A stretch of 15,562 bases of DNA. It comes from Propionibacterium sp. GTDB lineage: Bacteria > Actinomycetota > Actinomycetes > Propionibacteriales > Propionibacteriaceae. Under the pieces are notes generated by a model, which was not told the DNA's origin, searched no databases, and saw only the letters and a program-made list of their open reading frames with translations. A program made the translations under genes and the position numbers. The stretch is taken from the NCBI GenBank assembly GCA_012837465.1, contig DURG01000189.1:1-15562 (forward strand). Reading direction: 5' to 3'. Below, one piece after another: positions 7,138 to 15,479 of this stretch; within the stretch, counting starts at the first letter, position 1, and the number at the start of each line of letters is the position of its first letter.

Positions 7138-7143
7138 TAGGCT
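7138..7143 (+). promoter_or_regulatory. -10 box TAGGCT for the malic enzyme gene (leaderless)
   Basis: TAGGCT, six G/C bases, then the ATG at 7150. The intervening GGGGGC could look like a ribosome binding site but is too close to the start to act as one. Confidence 0.6.
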
Positions 7144-7149
7144 GGGGGC

Positions 7150-8871
7150 ATGCCCAAGCGTCAGTATGAGGTCCTTCCCGGCAGCCACGGATCCCGGGTG
7201 CGGGTGAAGGCCCGGGGCGGGGCGGTGCTCCGCGATCCGCGCATCAACCGCGGCACCGCCTTCACACACGAGGAGCGCGAGAAGCTCGGGCTGGTGGGCC
7301 TGCTCCCCAGCCACGTCACCGCCCTCGAGGGCCAGTTGCACCGCACCTACATGCGGTTCAAGCGCGCCGCCACCCCGCTGTCGAAATTCTCGTACCTGCA
7401 GGGCCTGCGCGAGCGCAACTCCACCCTCTTCTACCGCCTGCTCAGCGAGCACCTCGAAGAGGTCATGCCCATCGTCTACACCCCCACCATCGGCGAGGCC
7501 ATCAAGGCGTTCTCCTTCTGGTTCCAGTCCATCGACGGCGTGTTCCTGTCGATCGACCACGCCGATCAGGTCGAGGCGTCGCTGCGCGCCACGCAGATCG
7601 CGCCGGAGGACCTCGACATCCTGATCGTGACGGATTCCGAGGGCATCCTCGGCATCGGCGACCAGGGCGTCGGCGGCATCCAGATCTGCCTCGGCAAGAA
7701 GTCGCTGTACACCGCGGCCGCGGGCCTGGATCCGGACCGGATGCTCGCCGTCGTGCTCGATGTGGGCACCGACAACCTGAGGCTCCTCAACGACGAGTTG
7801 TACCTCGGCGAGCGCCACGCCCGCGTGCGCGGGGAGCGCTACGACGCGTTCGTCGCCTCGTTCGTGGAGGCGGCCACCAAGGTGTTCCCCAACGCGATGA
7901 TCCACTGGGAGGATTTCGGCGCCAGCAACGCGCACCGCCTCCTCGACACCTACCGAGACCAGATCTGCACCTTCAACGACGACATCCAGGGCACCGCGGC
8001 CGTCGTGGCCAGCGCGATCCTGGCCGGCGTGCAGTCGAAGCACGAGAAGCTGAAGGACCAGCGCTTCGTCATCCACGGCGGCGGCACCGCAGGCGTCGGC
8101 ATCGCCGACCTGCTCATCGACCTGCTGGTGAAGGAGGGCCTGACCCGCGAGGAGGCGCACGGCCTCTTCTGGCTGACGAGCAGCAAGGGTCTGGTCACCG
8201 ACGATGCGAACAAGCGGTTCCGCGACTTCCAGCGCCCCTACGCCCGCCGCACGGGAGAACTCCAGGACTGGGAGCTCGACGAGCCGGGCGCCTATGAGTT
8301 GGCCGACGTCGTGCGCAACGTGCACCCCACCGTCCTCATCGGCACCTCGGGCCAGCCGGAGGCGTTCACGGAGGAGCTCGTCAAGGACATGGCCTCCCAC
8401 GTGGAGCGGCCGCTGATCCTGCCGCTGTCAAACCCCACGACGCTGGTCGAGGCCCTGCCCGAGGACCTCCTCAAGTGGACCGACGGCAAGGCACTCATTG
8501 CCACCGGTTCCCCGTTCGGCCCCGTGCACCGCGACGAGGCGACCTACACCATCGCGCAGGCCAACAACGCACTGGTCTTCCCGGGCCTCGGCCTGGGCGT
8601 GGCCGTGTGCAAGGCGGAGCGGGTCACCGATTCGATGATCGCGGCGTCGGCGCAGGCGGTCGCCTCGCTGTCACAGGTCCACGAACCCGGCCAGTCCCTG
8701 CTGCCGAGCATCAACGACCTGCGCCGCGTGTCGGCCACGGTCGCGATCGCCGTCGCGAAGGCCGCAGAGGAGGACGGGGTCGCCCGCGAGCCGCTGACCA
8801 ACCCGGTCCAGCAGGTCTTCGAGGCCATGTGGATGCCGAGCTACCCCGAACTCGTCTTCGACGACGAATAG
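7150..8871 (+). CDS. maeA: NAD(P)-dependent malic enzyme, long form
   Basis: This 573-residue enzyme converts malate to pyruvate and CO2 with reduction of NAD(P), linking the TCA cycle to pyruvate. The length and motifs match the long bacterial/eukaryotic class (E. coli MaeA/SfcA, human ME2) rather than the shorter MaeB-type core. Visible catalytic residues are Tyr110 in VYTPTIGEA, Lys183 in LGKKSLYTAAAG, metal ligands Glu254 and Asp255 in HWEDFGASN, and Asp278 in FNDDIQGTA. The nucleotide-binding loop is HGGGTAGVGIAD (309-320), and a second malate-site segment is LPLSNPTTLVEALPEDL. These numbers fall almost exactly on those known for ME2 (Tyr112, Lys183, Glu255, Asp256, Asp279). NAD versus NADP preference cannot be told from sequence by eye. 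It converges on gltX with only 12 bp between them. Confidence 0.95.
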   Translation: MPKRQYEVLPGSHGSRVRVKARGGAVLRDPRINRGTAFTHEEREKLGLVGLLPSHVTALEGQLHRTYMRFKRAATPLSKFSYLQGLRERNSTLFYRLLSEHLEEVMPIVYTPTIGEAIKAFSFWFQSIDGVFLSIDHADQVEASLRATQIAPEDLDILIVTDSEGILGIGDQGVGGIQICLGKKSLYTAAAGLDPDRMLAVVLDVGTDNLRLLNDELYLGERHARVRGERYDAFVASFVEAATKVFPNAMIHWEDFGASNAHRLLDTYRDQICTFNDDIQGTAAVVASAILAGVQSKHEKLKDQRFVIHGGGTAGVGIADLLIDLLVKEGLTREEAHGLFWLTSSKGLVTDDANKRFRDFQRPYARRTGELQDWELDEPGAYELADVVRNVHPTVLIGTSGQPEAFTEELVKDMASHVERPLILPLSNPTTLVEALPEDLLKWTDGKALIATGSPFGPVHRDEATYTIAQANNALVFPGLGLGVAVCKAERVTDSMIAASAQAVASLSQVHEPGQSLLPSINDLRRVSATVAIAVAKAAEEDGVAREPLTNPVQQVFEAMWMPSYPELVFDDE

Positions 8872-8883
8872 CCGCGCGAACGA

Positions 8884-10341
8884 CTAGAGCGTGGCGCGCA
8901 GGGCCTTCAGGCGGGCGAGCGAGGACTCGCGGCCCAGGATCTCCATCGACTCAAAGAGCGGCGGGGAGACCTTGCGGCCCGAGATCGCCACGCGGATGGG
9001 CGCGAACGCGAAGCGCGGCTTGATGCCCATCCCCTCGACGATGCGCTCCTTCAGCCCGGCCTGGATGGAGTCGGTGTCGAACGCCACGGACTCGGTCACG
9101 GCGATCGCCGCGTCGAGCACATCGGCCGCGTTGTCGGCCAGGCCGGCCATGGCGTCCTGGTCAACGGTGAGCTCACCGTCGCTGACGAAGAGGTAGTCCA
9201 GCTGGGGCAAGGCGTCCTTGAGCAGCACGAGGCGCTCCTGGATGATCGGCACCGCCTTGCGCAGCACCTCGACCTGCTCCTCCGCCGGGGTCCAGTGGGC
9301 CTCCTCGAAGGCGATGATCCGGTCCGCCAGGTCCTCGGCGCTCAGCGAGCGGATGTAGTGGCCGTTGAGCCAGTCGAGTTTCTTCAGGTCGAAGATGGGG
9401 CCGACGGTGTTGACCTTGGCCCAGTCGAACTCCTCGACGAACTGCTCGAAGGCCTTGACCTCCTGCTCGTCGTCGCCGGCGTAGCCGAGCAACTGGAGGA
9501 AGTTGCGCACGGCCTCGGGCAGGTAGCCCTCGTCCTTGAACCACATCAGGCGGGCGGCCGGGTTCTTGCGCTTGGAGATCTTCGACTTGTCGGTGTTGCG
9601 CAGCAGCGGCATGTGGGCGAATGCCGGGAGGTCCCAGCCCAGCCACTGGTACAGCAGGATGTGCTTCGGGGTGGACGAGATCCATTCCTCGCCGCGCACG
9701 ATCGTGTTGATGCCCATCAGGTGGTCGTCGACGACGACGGCCATGTGGTAGGTCGGGAAGCCGTCGGCCTTGAGGATCACCTGGTCGTCCGGGCGGGGCG
9801 CCTTGACCTCGCCGCGGACGATGTCGGTGAAGGTCAGCGGCACGTCGTCGGGGATGAGCATCCGCACGACGGGCACGTCGGAGAAGCCGGGCAGGGCGGC
9901 ACGCTCGTCGCGCGTCATGCCGTGGCAGAGCCGGTCGTAGCCGGTGACGGGCGACTTGGCCAGCTCCTGCTCCTTGCGCAGCTCCGCGAGGCGCTCGGAC
10001 GAGCACCAGCAGTGGTAGGCGTGGCCGGCCTCGATCAGCTGGTCGACGTACGGGCGGTACGTGGTGAGTCGTTCCGACTGGCGGTAGGGGCCGTGGTCGC
10101 CGCCGACGTGGGGGCCCTCGTCGGGCTGCAGCCCGAGCCATTCGAGGGATTCGTAGATCTGTTCCTCGGAGCCGGCCACCAGCCGTGCCTGGTCCGTGTC
10201 CTCGATCCGCAGCACGAACTGGCCACCGGTCTTGCGGGCCCAGGCGAGGTCGAACAGCGCCATGAAGGCGGTGCCGACGTGGGGGTCTCCGGTGGGCGAC
10301 GGGGCGACGCGGGTGCGGGCGGGAATCACGGTTTCGCTCAT
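8884..10341 (-). CDS. gltX: Glutamyl-tRNA synthetase (GluRS)
   Basis: This class I synthetase attaches glutamate to tRNA(Glu). It has 485 residues, normal for bacterial GluRS. The HIGH-type motif is PSPTGDPHVGT (14-24), the RIEDTD segment is at 45-50, and the KMSKS-type loop is KISKRKNP (254-261). CWC (111-113) and Cys139/His140 suggest the zinc site seen in some GluRS. The catalytic core includes GFPTYHMAVVVDDHLMGI (194-211) and RGEEWISSTPKH (216-227). The C-terminal half has the helical anticodon-binding domain. Because a complete glnS lies nearby, this GluRS may not need to misacylate tRNA(Gln); whether it is discriminating cannot be settled here. The ATG is supported by a -10-like TAGGCT just upstream. 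Confidence 0.97.
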   Translation of the reverse strand: MSETVIPARTRVAPSPTGDPHVGTAFMALFDLAWARKTGGQFVLRIEDTDQARLVAGSEEQIYESLEWLGLQPDEGPHVGGDHGPYRQSERLTTYRPYVDQLIEAGHAYHCWCSSERLAELRKEQELAKSPVTGYDRLCHGMTRDERAALPGFSDVPVVRMLIPDDVPLTFTDIVRGEVKAPRPDDQVILKADGFPTYHMAVVVDDHLMGINTIVRGEEWISSTPKHILLYQWLGWDLPAFAHMPLLRNTDKSKISKRKNPAARLMWFKDEGYLPEAVRNFLQLLGYAGDDEQEVKAFEQFVEEFDWAKVNTVGPIFDLKKLDWLNGHYIRSLSAEDLADRIIAFEEAHWTPAEEQVEVLRKAVPIIQERLVLLKDALPQLDYLFVSDGELTVDQDAMAGLADNAADVLDAAIAVTESVAFDTDSIQAGLKERIVEGMGIKPRFAFAPIRVAISGRKVSPPLFESMEILGRESSLARLKALRATL

Positions 10342-10350
10342 AGTGTCCCC

Positions 10351-10356
10351 AGCCTA
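10351..10356 (-). promoter_or_regulatory. -10-like TAGGCT upstream of gltX
   Basis: On the minus strand TAGGCT lies nine bases before the gltX ATG, which would give a leader of about 3 nt. It is a near match to the six-base spacing seen elsewhere in the window, so a nearly leaderless gltX transcript is likely but less certain. Confidence 0.4.
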
Positions 10357-10412
10357 TCGTCACGGGTGGGGGCCGCGGTCATGTCGAAACCCGGGAGGGC
10401 GTGTCACACTTG

Positions 10413-11027
10413 ATGACTATGAGCATGGAACCCGCCCCCACGCCGGCCTCGGCCATCGAGCGTGCCCGCAAGGTCGCCGAGGAGGCGCTGTCCGGCTCCG
10501 CCACGAACGACCCCGAGCTGAAGGCTGTCCGGGACAAGGCGAGGCAGGACATCGGCGACCTCCCCGCGGAGACCCCCGCGAAGCTGACGCGCACCCTTTC
10601 CTACCTGCTGGACGACCTCGTCCAGGTGCCCGGCACCAAGGTGCGGGTTGGCGTCGATCCGCTCCTGTCGCTGGTCCCGTGGGCAGGCACCGCCGTCGGC
10701 GGCGTGTTCGGCGGGGTGATCCTGCTCGACGCCATCAGGCTGCGCGCCCCCGTCTCCGTGATCGCACGTATGGGCGCCAACACCATCGTCGACTGGCTGC
10801 TCGGCATGGTCCCATTCGTGGGGGCCGTCTTCGACGCCGCCTTCCGGGCCAACAAGAAGAACCTCAAGCTCCTCAACCGCAGCATCGAGAACCGCGAGTT
10901 GGTGCGTCAGGCATCAGTGAAGTACTGGGTGGGTGTCGCGGCCCTCGTCGCGCTGCTGATCAGCATCATCGTGGCCATTCCGATCCTCGTGATCATGGGG
11001 CTCGCAGACCTCATCAACACCCCCTAG
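10413..11027 (+). CDS. DUF4112 family membrane protein
   Basis: The 204-residue protein belongs to a conserved bacterial family of unknown function. The core has VGVDPLLSLVPWAGTAVGG (about 79-97), a hydrophobic hairpin, then MVPFVGAVFDAAFRANKKN (132-150), the two VP-x-x-G repeats that define DUF4112. A final hydrophobic helix spans about 173-197. The first 70 residues are charged and probably helical and cytosolic. The start is ambiguous: GTG 10401, TTG 10410, ATG 10413 and ATG 10419 are all in frame. GGGAGGG at 10393-10399 is too close for 10401 and rather far for 10413. I chose 10413 as a compromise. It lies between divergent gltX and co-oriented glnS; glnS has its own promoter, so co-transcription is not required. 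I can give no function. Confidence 0.85.
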   Translation: MTMSMEPAPTPASAIERARKVAEEALSGSATNDPELKAVRDKARQDIGDLPAETPAKLTRTLSYLLDDLVQVPGTKVRVGVDPLLSLVPWAGTAVGGVFGGVILLDAIRLRAPVSVIARMGANTIVDWLLGMVPFVGAVFDAAFRANKKNLKLLNRSIENRELVRQASVKYWVGVAALVALLISIIVAIPILVIMGLADLINTP

Positions 11028-11038
11028 CCGGAGCGTGC

Positions 11039-11044
11039 TAACTT
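11039..11044 (+). promoter_or_regulatory. -10 box TAACTT for glnS (leaderless)
   Basis: TAACTT is followed by acccgc and the ATG at 11051. It starts 12 bases after the DUF4112 stop codon, so glnS probably has its own leaderless transcript. Confidence 0.55.
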
Positions 11045-11050
11045 ACCCGC

Positions 11051-12730
11051 ATGACTGACCCCTCTGCCATGCCCTCGAACTTCATCTACGACGCCGTGCG
11101 CGCCGACGTGGAACAGGGCAAGCGCGACGGACGCGTCCAGACGCGGTTCCCACCCGAACCCAACGGCTACCTGCACATCGGGCATGCCAAGGCCATCGTC
11201 GTGGACTTCGGCGTCGCCGCGGATTTCGGCGGCATCTGCCTGCTGCGCCTCGACGACACGAACCCGGAAACGGAAGAGACCAGCTTCGTCGAGGCCATCA
11301 TCAAGGACATCCAGTGGCTGGGCTACGAGCCCGCCGACGTCCGTTACGCCTCCGACTACTTCCAGCAACTCTACGACTGGGCGGAGCGGCTCGTCGAGAA
11401 GGGCCTGGCCTACGTCGACGACCAGGACGGCGAGGCCATCTCGGCCGGCCGCGGCGGCTTCGGCAAGCCCGGCGTCAACTCCCCCTACCGGGATCGCTCC
11501 CCCGAGGAGAACCTCGAACTGTTCCGCCGCATGCGCGACGGGGAGTTCGGCGAGGGCTCCCGCGTGCTCCGCGCGAAGATCGACATGAATCATGAGAACA
11601 TGCAGATGCGTGACCCGGTCATGTACCGCATCCGGCGCGTGGCGCACCACCGCACGGGCGACGCATGGTCCATCTACCCCACCTATGACTGGGCCCACGG
11701 CCAGTCAGACGCCATCGAGGGCACCACGCACTCGATCTGCACGCTCGAGTTCGAGTCGCATCGCCCGCTCTACGACTGGTTCCTGGAGCAGCTCGAGGTC
11801 GTCGACGCCCCGCGCCAATACGAGTTCGCCCGGCTGGAACTGACCCACACCGTCACCTCCAAGCGCCGCCTGGCCAAGTTGGTCATGGACGGCGTCGTCG
11901 ACGGCTGGGACGATGCCCGCATGCCGACGCTGCAGGGCCTGCGCCGCCGCGGCTACCCGGCCACCGCCATCCGCTCCTTCTGTCGCGAGGTGGGCACCAC
12001 CCGCACTAACTCGCGCCAGTCCATCGAGGCCCTGGAGAGCTACGTGCGCCGCGAGCTCAACGCCACGTCGCAGCGCCGCATGGCCGTGCTCAACCCGCTC
12101 AAGCTGACGATCACCAACTGGCCCAAGGACGAATCCGGCGCCCCGGTGATCGAGAGGTTCGAGCTCACCAACAACCCGGAGCGCGCCGAGGACGGCACCC
12201 GCGAGGTGGAGTTCAGCGGCGAACTGTGGATCGAGCAGGACGACTTCCGCGAGGTTCCCCCGCCGAAGTACTTCCGCCTCTCCCCCGGCCGCGAGGTCCG
12301 CCTGCGCGGCGCCTACTTCGTCACTGCCACGGACGTGGTCAAAGACGACAACGGCGAGGTCATCGAGGTGCTGGCCACCTATGACCCGGCGTCGAAGGGC
12401 GGCAACTCCCCCGATGGCCGCAAGGTGAAGTCGACCATGCACTGGGTCTCGGCAGCGCACGCGGTGCCGCTGAAGGCCGCGCTCTACGAACGCCTCTTCA
12501 CCACGGAGGCCCCCGGGGAGGCGACCGGTGAGGCGCTCGACGACCTCAACCCGGATTCCCGCAAGGTCGTGGAGGGCTGGGGAGAGGCGGCGCTGACCGA
12601 CGCGCAGCCCGGTGAGGTGGTCCAGTTCGAGCGGCTCGGCTACTTCGCCACCGACCTCGACGAGGACATGGTGTTCCACCGCACCGTCGGCCTCCGCGAT
12701 GAGTGGGCCGCCATCCAGAAGCGCGGCTAG
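11051..12730 (+). CDS. glnS: Glutaminyl-tRNA synthetase (GlnRS)
   Basis: This 559-residue class I synthetase attaches glutamine directly to tRNA(Gln); E. coli GlnRS has about 554 residues. The HIGH motif is FPPEPNGYLHIGHAKAI (33-49), and the LDDTNP segment (67-72) is diagnostic for GlnRS over GluRS. GWDDARMPTLQGLRRRGY and the two beta-barrel anticodon domains (LNPLKLTITNWP onward, VEFSGELWIEQDDF, FRLSPGREVRLRGAYFV) are also typical. The KMSKS-type loop reads TVTSKRR (267-273), with Thr where E. coli has Met. There is no YqeY-like C-terminal extension. The gene follows a leaderless promoter and ends at a strong hairpin. GlnRS is uncommon in Actinobacteria, most of which use GluRS plus GatCAB, so ancestral horizontal acquisition is likely. 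Confidence 0.96.
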   Translation: MTDPSAMPSNFIYDAVRADVEQGKRDGRVQTRFPPEPNGYLHIGHAKAIVVDFGVAADFGGICLLRLDDTNPETEETSFVEAIIKDIQWLGYEPADVRYASDYFQQLYDWAERLVEKGLAYVDDQDGEAISAGRGGFGKPGVNSPYRDRSPEENLELFRRMRDGEFGEGSRVLRAKIDMNHENMQMRDPVMYRIRRVAHHRTGDAWSIYPTYDWAHGQSDAIEGTTHSICTLEFESHRPLYDWFLEQLEVVDAPRQYEFARLELTHTVTSKRRLAKLVMDGVVDGWDDARMPTLQGLRRRGYPATAIRSFCREVGTTRTNSRQSIEALESYVRRELNATSQRRMAVLNPLKLTITNWPKDESGAPVIERFELTNNPERAEDGTREVEFSGELWIEQDDFREVPPPKYFRLSPGREVRLRGAYFVTATDVVKDDNGEVIEVLATYDPASKGGNSPDGRKVKSTMHWVSAAHAVPLKAALYERLFTTEAPGEATGEALDDLNPDSRKVVEGWGEAALTDAQPGEVVQFERLGYFATDLDEDMVFHRTVGLRDEWAAIQKRG

Positions 12731-12743
12731 CAAACTGACACAG

Positions 12744-12775
12744 CGATGCCCGGCCCCTACGTGGGCCGGGCATCG
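12744..12775 (+). terminator. glnS terminator: 13-bp perfect hairpin
   Basis: CGATGCCCGGCCC (12744-12756) pairs perfectly with 12763-12775 around a 6-nt loop (ctacgt), starting 13 bases after the glnS stop. No long T run follows, as is common for terminators in high-GC actinobacteria. Confidence 0.75.
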
Positions 12776-12816
12776 GCGTTGTCACGGATCTTCCCCTCCG
12801 GGTCGCCCCGGAATGC

Positions 12817-12854
12817 GAGAAGGGCCGCGCAGCAGCAGCTGCGCGGCCCTTCTC
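12817..12854 (-). terminator. tuf terminator: 17-bp perfect hairpin
   Basis: GAGAAGGGCCGCGCAGC (12817-12833) pairs perfectly with 12838-12854 around a 4-nt loop, 20 bases past the tuf stop codon on the minus strand. The stem is symmetrical and could also back up termination of glnS from the other side. It lacks a clear T tract. Confidence 0.75.
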
Positions 12855-12874
12855 AGATCAGCAGATCAGTCAGA

Positions 12875-14068
<1,194 letters not shown>

Positions 14069-14152
14069 GAGGGCTCCTTCTTGGATCTCGCCACGCACTC
14101 TGCGTAGCTCTAGATTTTCGGGCTCCCTGATCAGGACACAGGGAACTTCTTC
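14069..14152 (-). promoter_or_regulatory. tuf 5' leader with SD and a palindromic element
   Basis: The stretch before tuf holds AAGGAG five to six bases from the GTG. It also has the palindrome CCTGATCAGG (14126-14135) embedded in a possible TCCCTG/CAGGGA hairpin (14124-14144). The two foldings exclude each other. A leader of roughly 75-135 nt, depending on the promoter used, contrasts with the leaderless genes nearby. A regulatory role is only a possibility. Confidence 0.4.
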
Positions 14153-14181
14153 ATTTTTGTGCAGTGAGCGCCGATAGTCAA
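14153..14181 (-). promoter_or_regulatory. Probable tuf promoter: TTGACT-17-AAAAAT
   Basis: On the minus strand a -35 TTGACT (14176-14181) is separated by 17 bases from AAAAAT (14153-14158), which matches four of six positions of TATAAT. An alternative -10, TAGACT, lies further upstream at 14209-14214 but lacks a clear -35. Either would give tuf a long leader. Confidence 0.45.
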
Positions 14182-14284
14182 ACCAGCGACGCCCACACTC
14201 AAGCGCACAGTCTAGCGCGCTCAGGCAACGAGCACGACTTCGCCCCCCGATCCGCAGCCCGCTGGGCTCACCGTCGAACCCGAC

Positions 14285-14340
14285 GCCGGGCAGAGTGAAC
14301 CTGTGCGGCTGCTCCCCCGCACAACTCAACGATGCCCGGC
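14285..14340. repeat. Hairpin repeat R1 upstream of the nuclease-like gene
   Basis: The inner stem TGTGCGG (14302-14308) / CCGCACA (14317-14323) encloses the loop CTGCTCCC. An outer stem GCCGGGCA (14285-14292) / TGCCCGGC (14333-14340) is perfect. The left arm GGCAGAGTGAACCTGTGCGG (14289-14308) recurs exactly in R2, and its reverse complement is the right arm of R3 and R4. Confidence 0.85.
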
Positions 14341-14357
14341 ACGCCGTCGATCCTCCC

Positions 14358-14405
14358 GCCGGGCAGAGTGAACCTGTGCGGCTGCTCCCCCGCACAACTT
14401 CACAT
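14358..14405. repeat. Hairpin repeat R2 upstream of the nuclease-like gene
   Basis: It is identical to R1 over 42 bases (14358-14399 against 14285-14326), offset by 73 bp. The stem 14368-14381 pairs with 14390-14403 at 12 of 14 positions around the loop CTGCTCCC (14382-14389). The outer right arm of R1 is not kept. Confidence 0.85.
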
Positions 14406-14506
14406 CGCCTCACGCTCACGGGCAGCCGGAGTTGTCCACAATTGAGGTGACTCGTGGTGATTCGCCTTCCCTTTTGACGATGAGTGGGGGTATGGAGAAA
14501 GTAGTC

Positions 14507-15415
14507 ATGCCCCCAGAACTCATCGCGCTCGCCCGCCACCAGGGCGGCGTCTTCACGACGAAGCAGGCAGCCGAAGCCGGCATCACCCGCAACATCACCC
14601 AGCGATTCCTCGACGACAGCTTCTGGTGGCCGCTCGTCCGCGGGCTGTACTCGCTCAGCCCGGATCCCACTTGGGAGGGGCTCGCTTGGGGCGGCGTCCT
14701 GCTCGGCGGGCCAGGGGCCGCCCTCGGCATGGACGCGGCCGGTCACAAGCTCGGGCTCTGCGACGCCCCGGCCGTGCTCGACGTCCTCACGCCGTACCAG
14801 CGGAGGGACCGCGGGCCGTGGCGGTTCCACCGCACGACGCTGATCGACGCCCGCGGCGAGCCACCCGTCGCCCGCATCGAGCAGACCGCGCTAGCGATGT
14901 GTGCCCAGGCGACTCCGGGACTGTTGCTCGACAGGCTCGCCAAGGCGGTCACCTCGCGACGGACCTCTCCCCAACGCCTACTCAAGGCCGCGAGGGCGAC
15001 TCCCAACCTGCGGCACCGGAGCCTCATCTGCGAGGTGCTCGGCGACGTCGCGGCTGGCGTCCACAGCGCCCTCGAGAAGCGCTACGCCCGCGACGTCGAG
15101 GCGCGGCACGGCCTCCCCACGGGTGAGCGGCAGGTGCGCCTCCAGCGCTCGCGTTTCTCTGACGTGACGTACGAGGCCCAGAAGCTCGTCGTCGAACTCG
15201 ACGGCAGGCTCGGGCACGAGGGCGCCGACGCCTGGCGGGACTTCCGCCGCGACAACGCCAACGCCTTTCGCGGCTACGTCACCCTCCGCTTCGGGTGGGA
15301 CGACGTCGCCAACCAGCCCTGCGCGGTGGCGCGTGGCGTCGCCGACATGCTCCGCTCCCACGGCTGGACCGGTGAGCTGGAGCGCTGCCCTGCGTGCCCC
15401 GTGGAGGCAAAGTGA
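14507..15415 (+). CDS. AbiEi-type winged-helix plus DUF559/Vsr-like nuclease domain protein
   Basis: From the ATG at 14507 the protein has 302 residues; GGAG at 14494-14497 supports this start over the in-frame TTG 14432, ATG 14480 and ATG 14492. Residues 5-50 (LARHQGGVFTTKQAAEAGITRN to VRGLYSL) form the winged-helix domain annotated as AbiEi antitoxin-like. The C-terminal third has the DUF559/Vsr-like endonuclease fold: Asp219 in FSDVTYE, Glu230 and Asp232 in VVELDG, His237, and TLRFGWDDV near the end. In type IV toxin-antitoxin systems AbiEi represses its promoter and neutralises the AbiEii nucleotidyltransferase. No such toxin is adjacent, so a stand-alone DNA-binding nuclease is more likely. 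The gene is flanked by two hairpin repeats on each side, and its last codons and stop lie inside repeat R3. It is divergent from tuf. Confidence 0.8.
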   Translation: MPPELIALARHQGGVFTTKQAAEAGITRNITQRFLDDSFWWPLVRGLYSLSPDPTWEGLAWGGVLLGGPGAALGMDAAGHKLGLCDAPAVLDVLTPYQRRDRGPWRFHRTTLIDARGEPPVARIEQTALAMCAQATPGLLLDRLAKAVTSRRTSPQRLLKAARATPNLRHRSLICEVLGDVAAGVHSALEKRYARDVEARHGLPTGERQVRLQRSRFSDVTYEAQKLVVELDGRLGHEGADAWRDFRRDNANAFRGYVTLRFGWDDVANQPCAVARGVADMLRSHGWTGELERCPACPVEAK

Positions 15416-15467
15416 ACTTGTGCGGCTACTCCCCCGCACAGGTTCACTCTGCCCAAGCCCCGCCGTC
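15406..15467. repeat. Hairpin repeat R3, overlapping the nuclease-like gene's stop codon
   Basis: The left arm 15406-15425 and right arm CCGCACAGGTTCACTCTGCC (15434-15453) pair at 18 of 20 positions plus one G-U, around the loop CTACTCCC. The TGA stop of the upstream gene (15413-15415) is inside the left arm. The shared segment continues to 15467 (CAAGCCCCGCCGTC). Confidence 0.85.
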
Positions 15468-15479
15468 AGTCCCCGGCTA

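Noticed and set aside
14069..14830. Upstream extension of the EF-Tu frame
   Set aside because: It crosses the tuf promoter, the hairpin repeats and the opposite-strand nuclease-like gene, and EF-Tu is full length from the GTG at 14068 with a good ribosome binding site.
14507..15415. Complete AbiE type IV toxin-antitoxin pair
   Set aside because: Only the AbiEi-like domain is seen; there is no AbiEii nucleotidyltransferase gene beside it, and the C-terminal part looks like a nuclease.
15436..15453. tRNA-like GGTTC segment in R3/R4
   Set aside because: No acceptor, D or anticodon arms surround it; it is part of the repeat arm.
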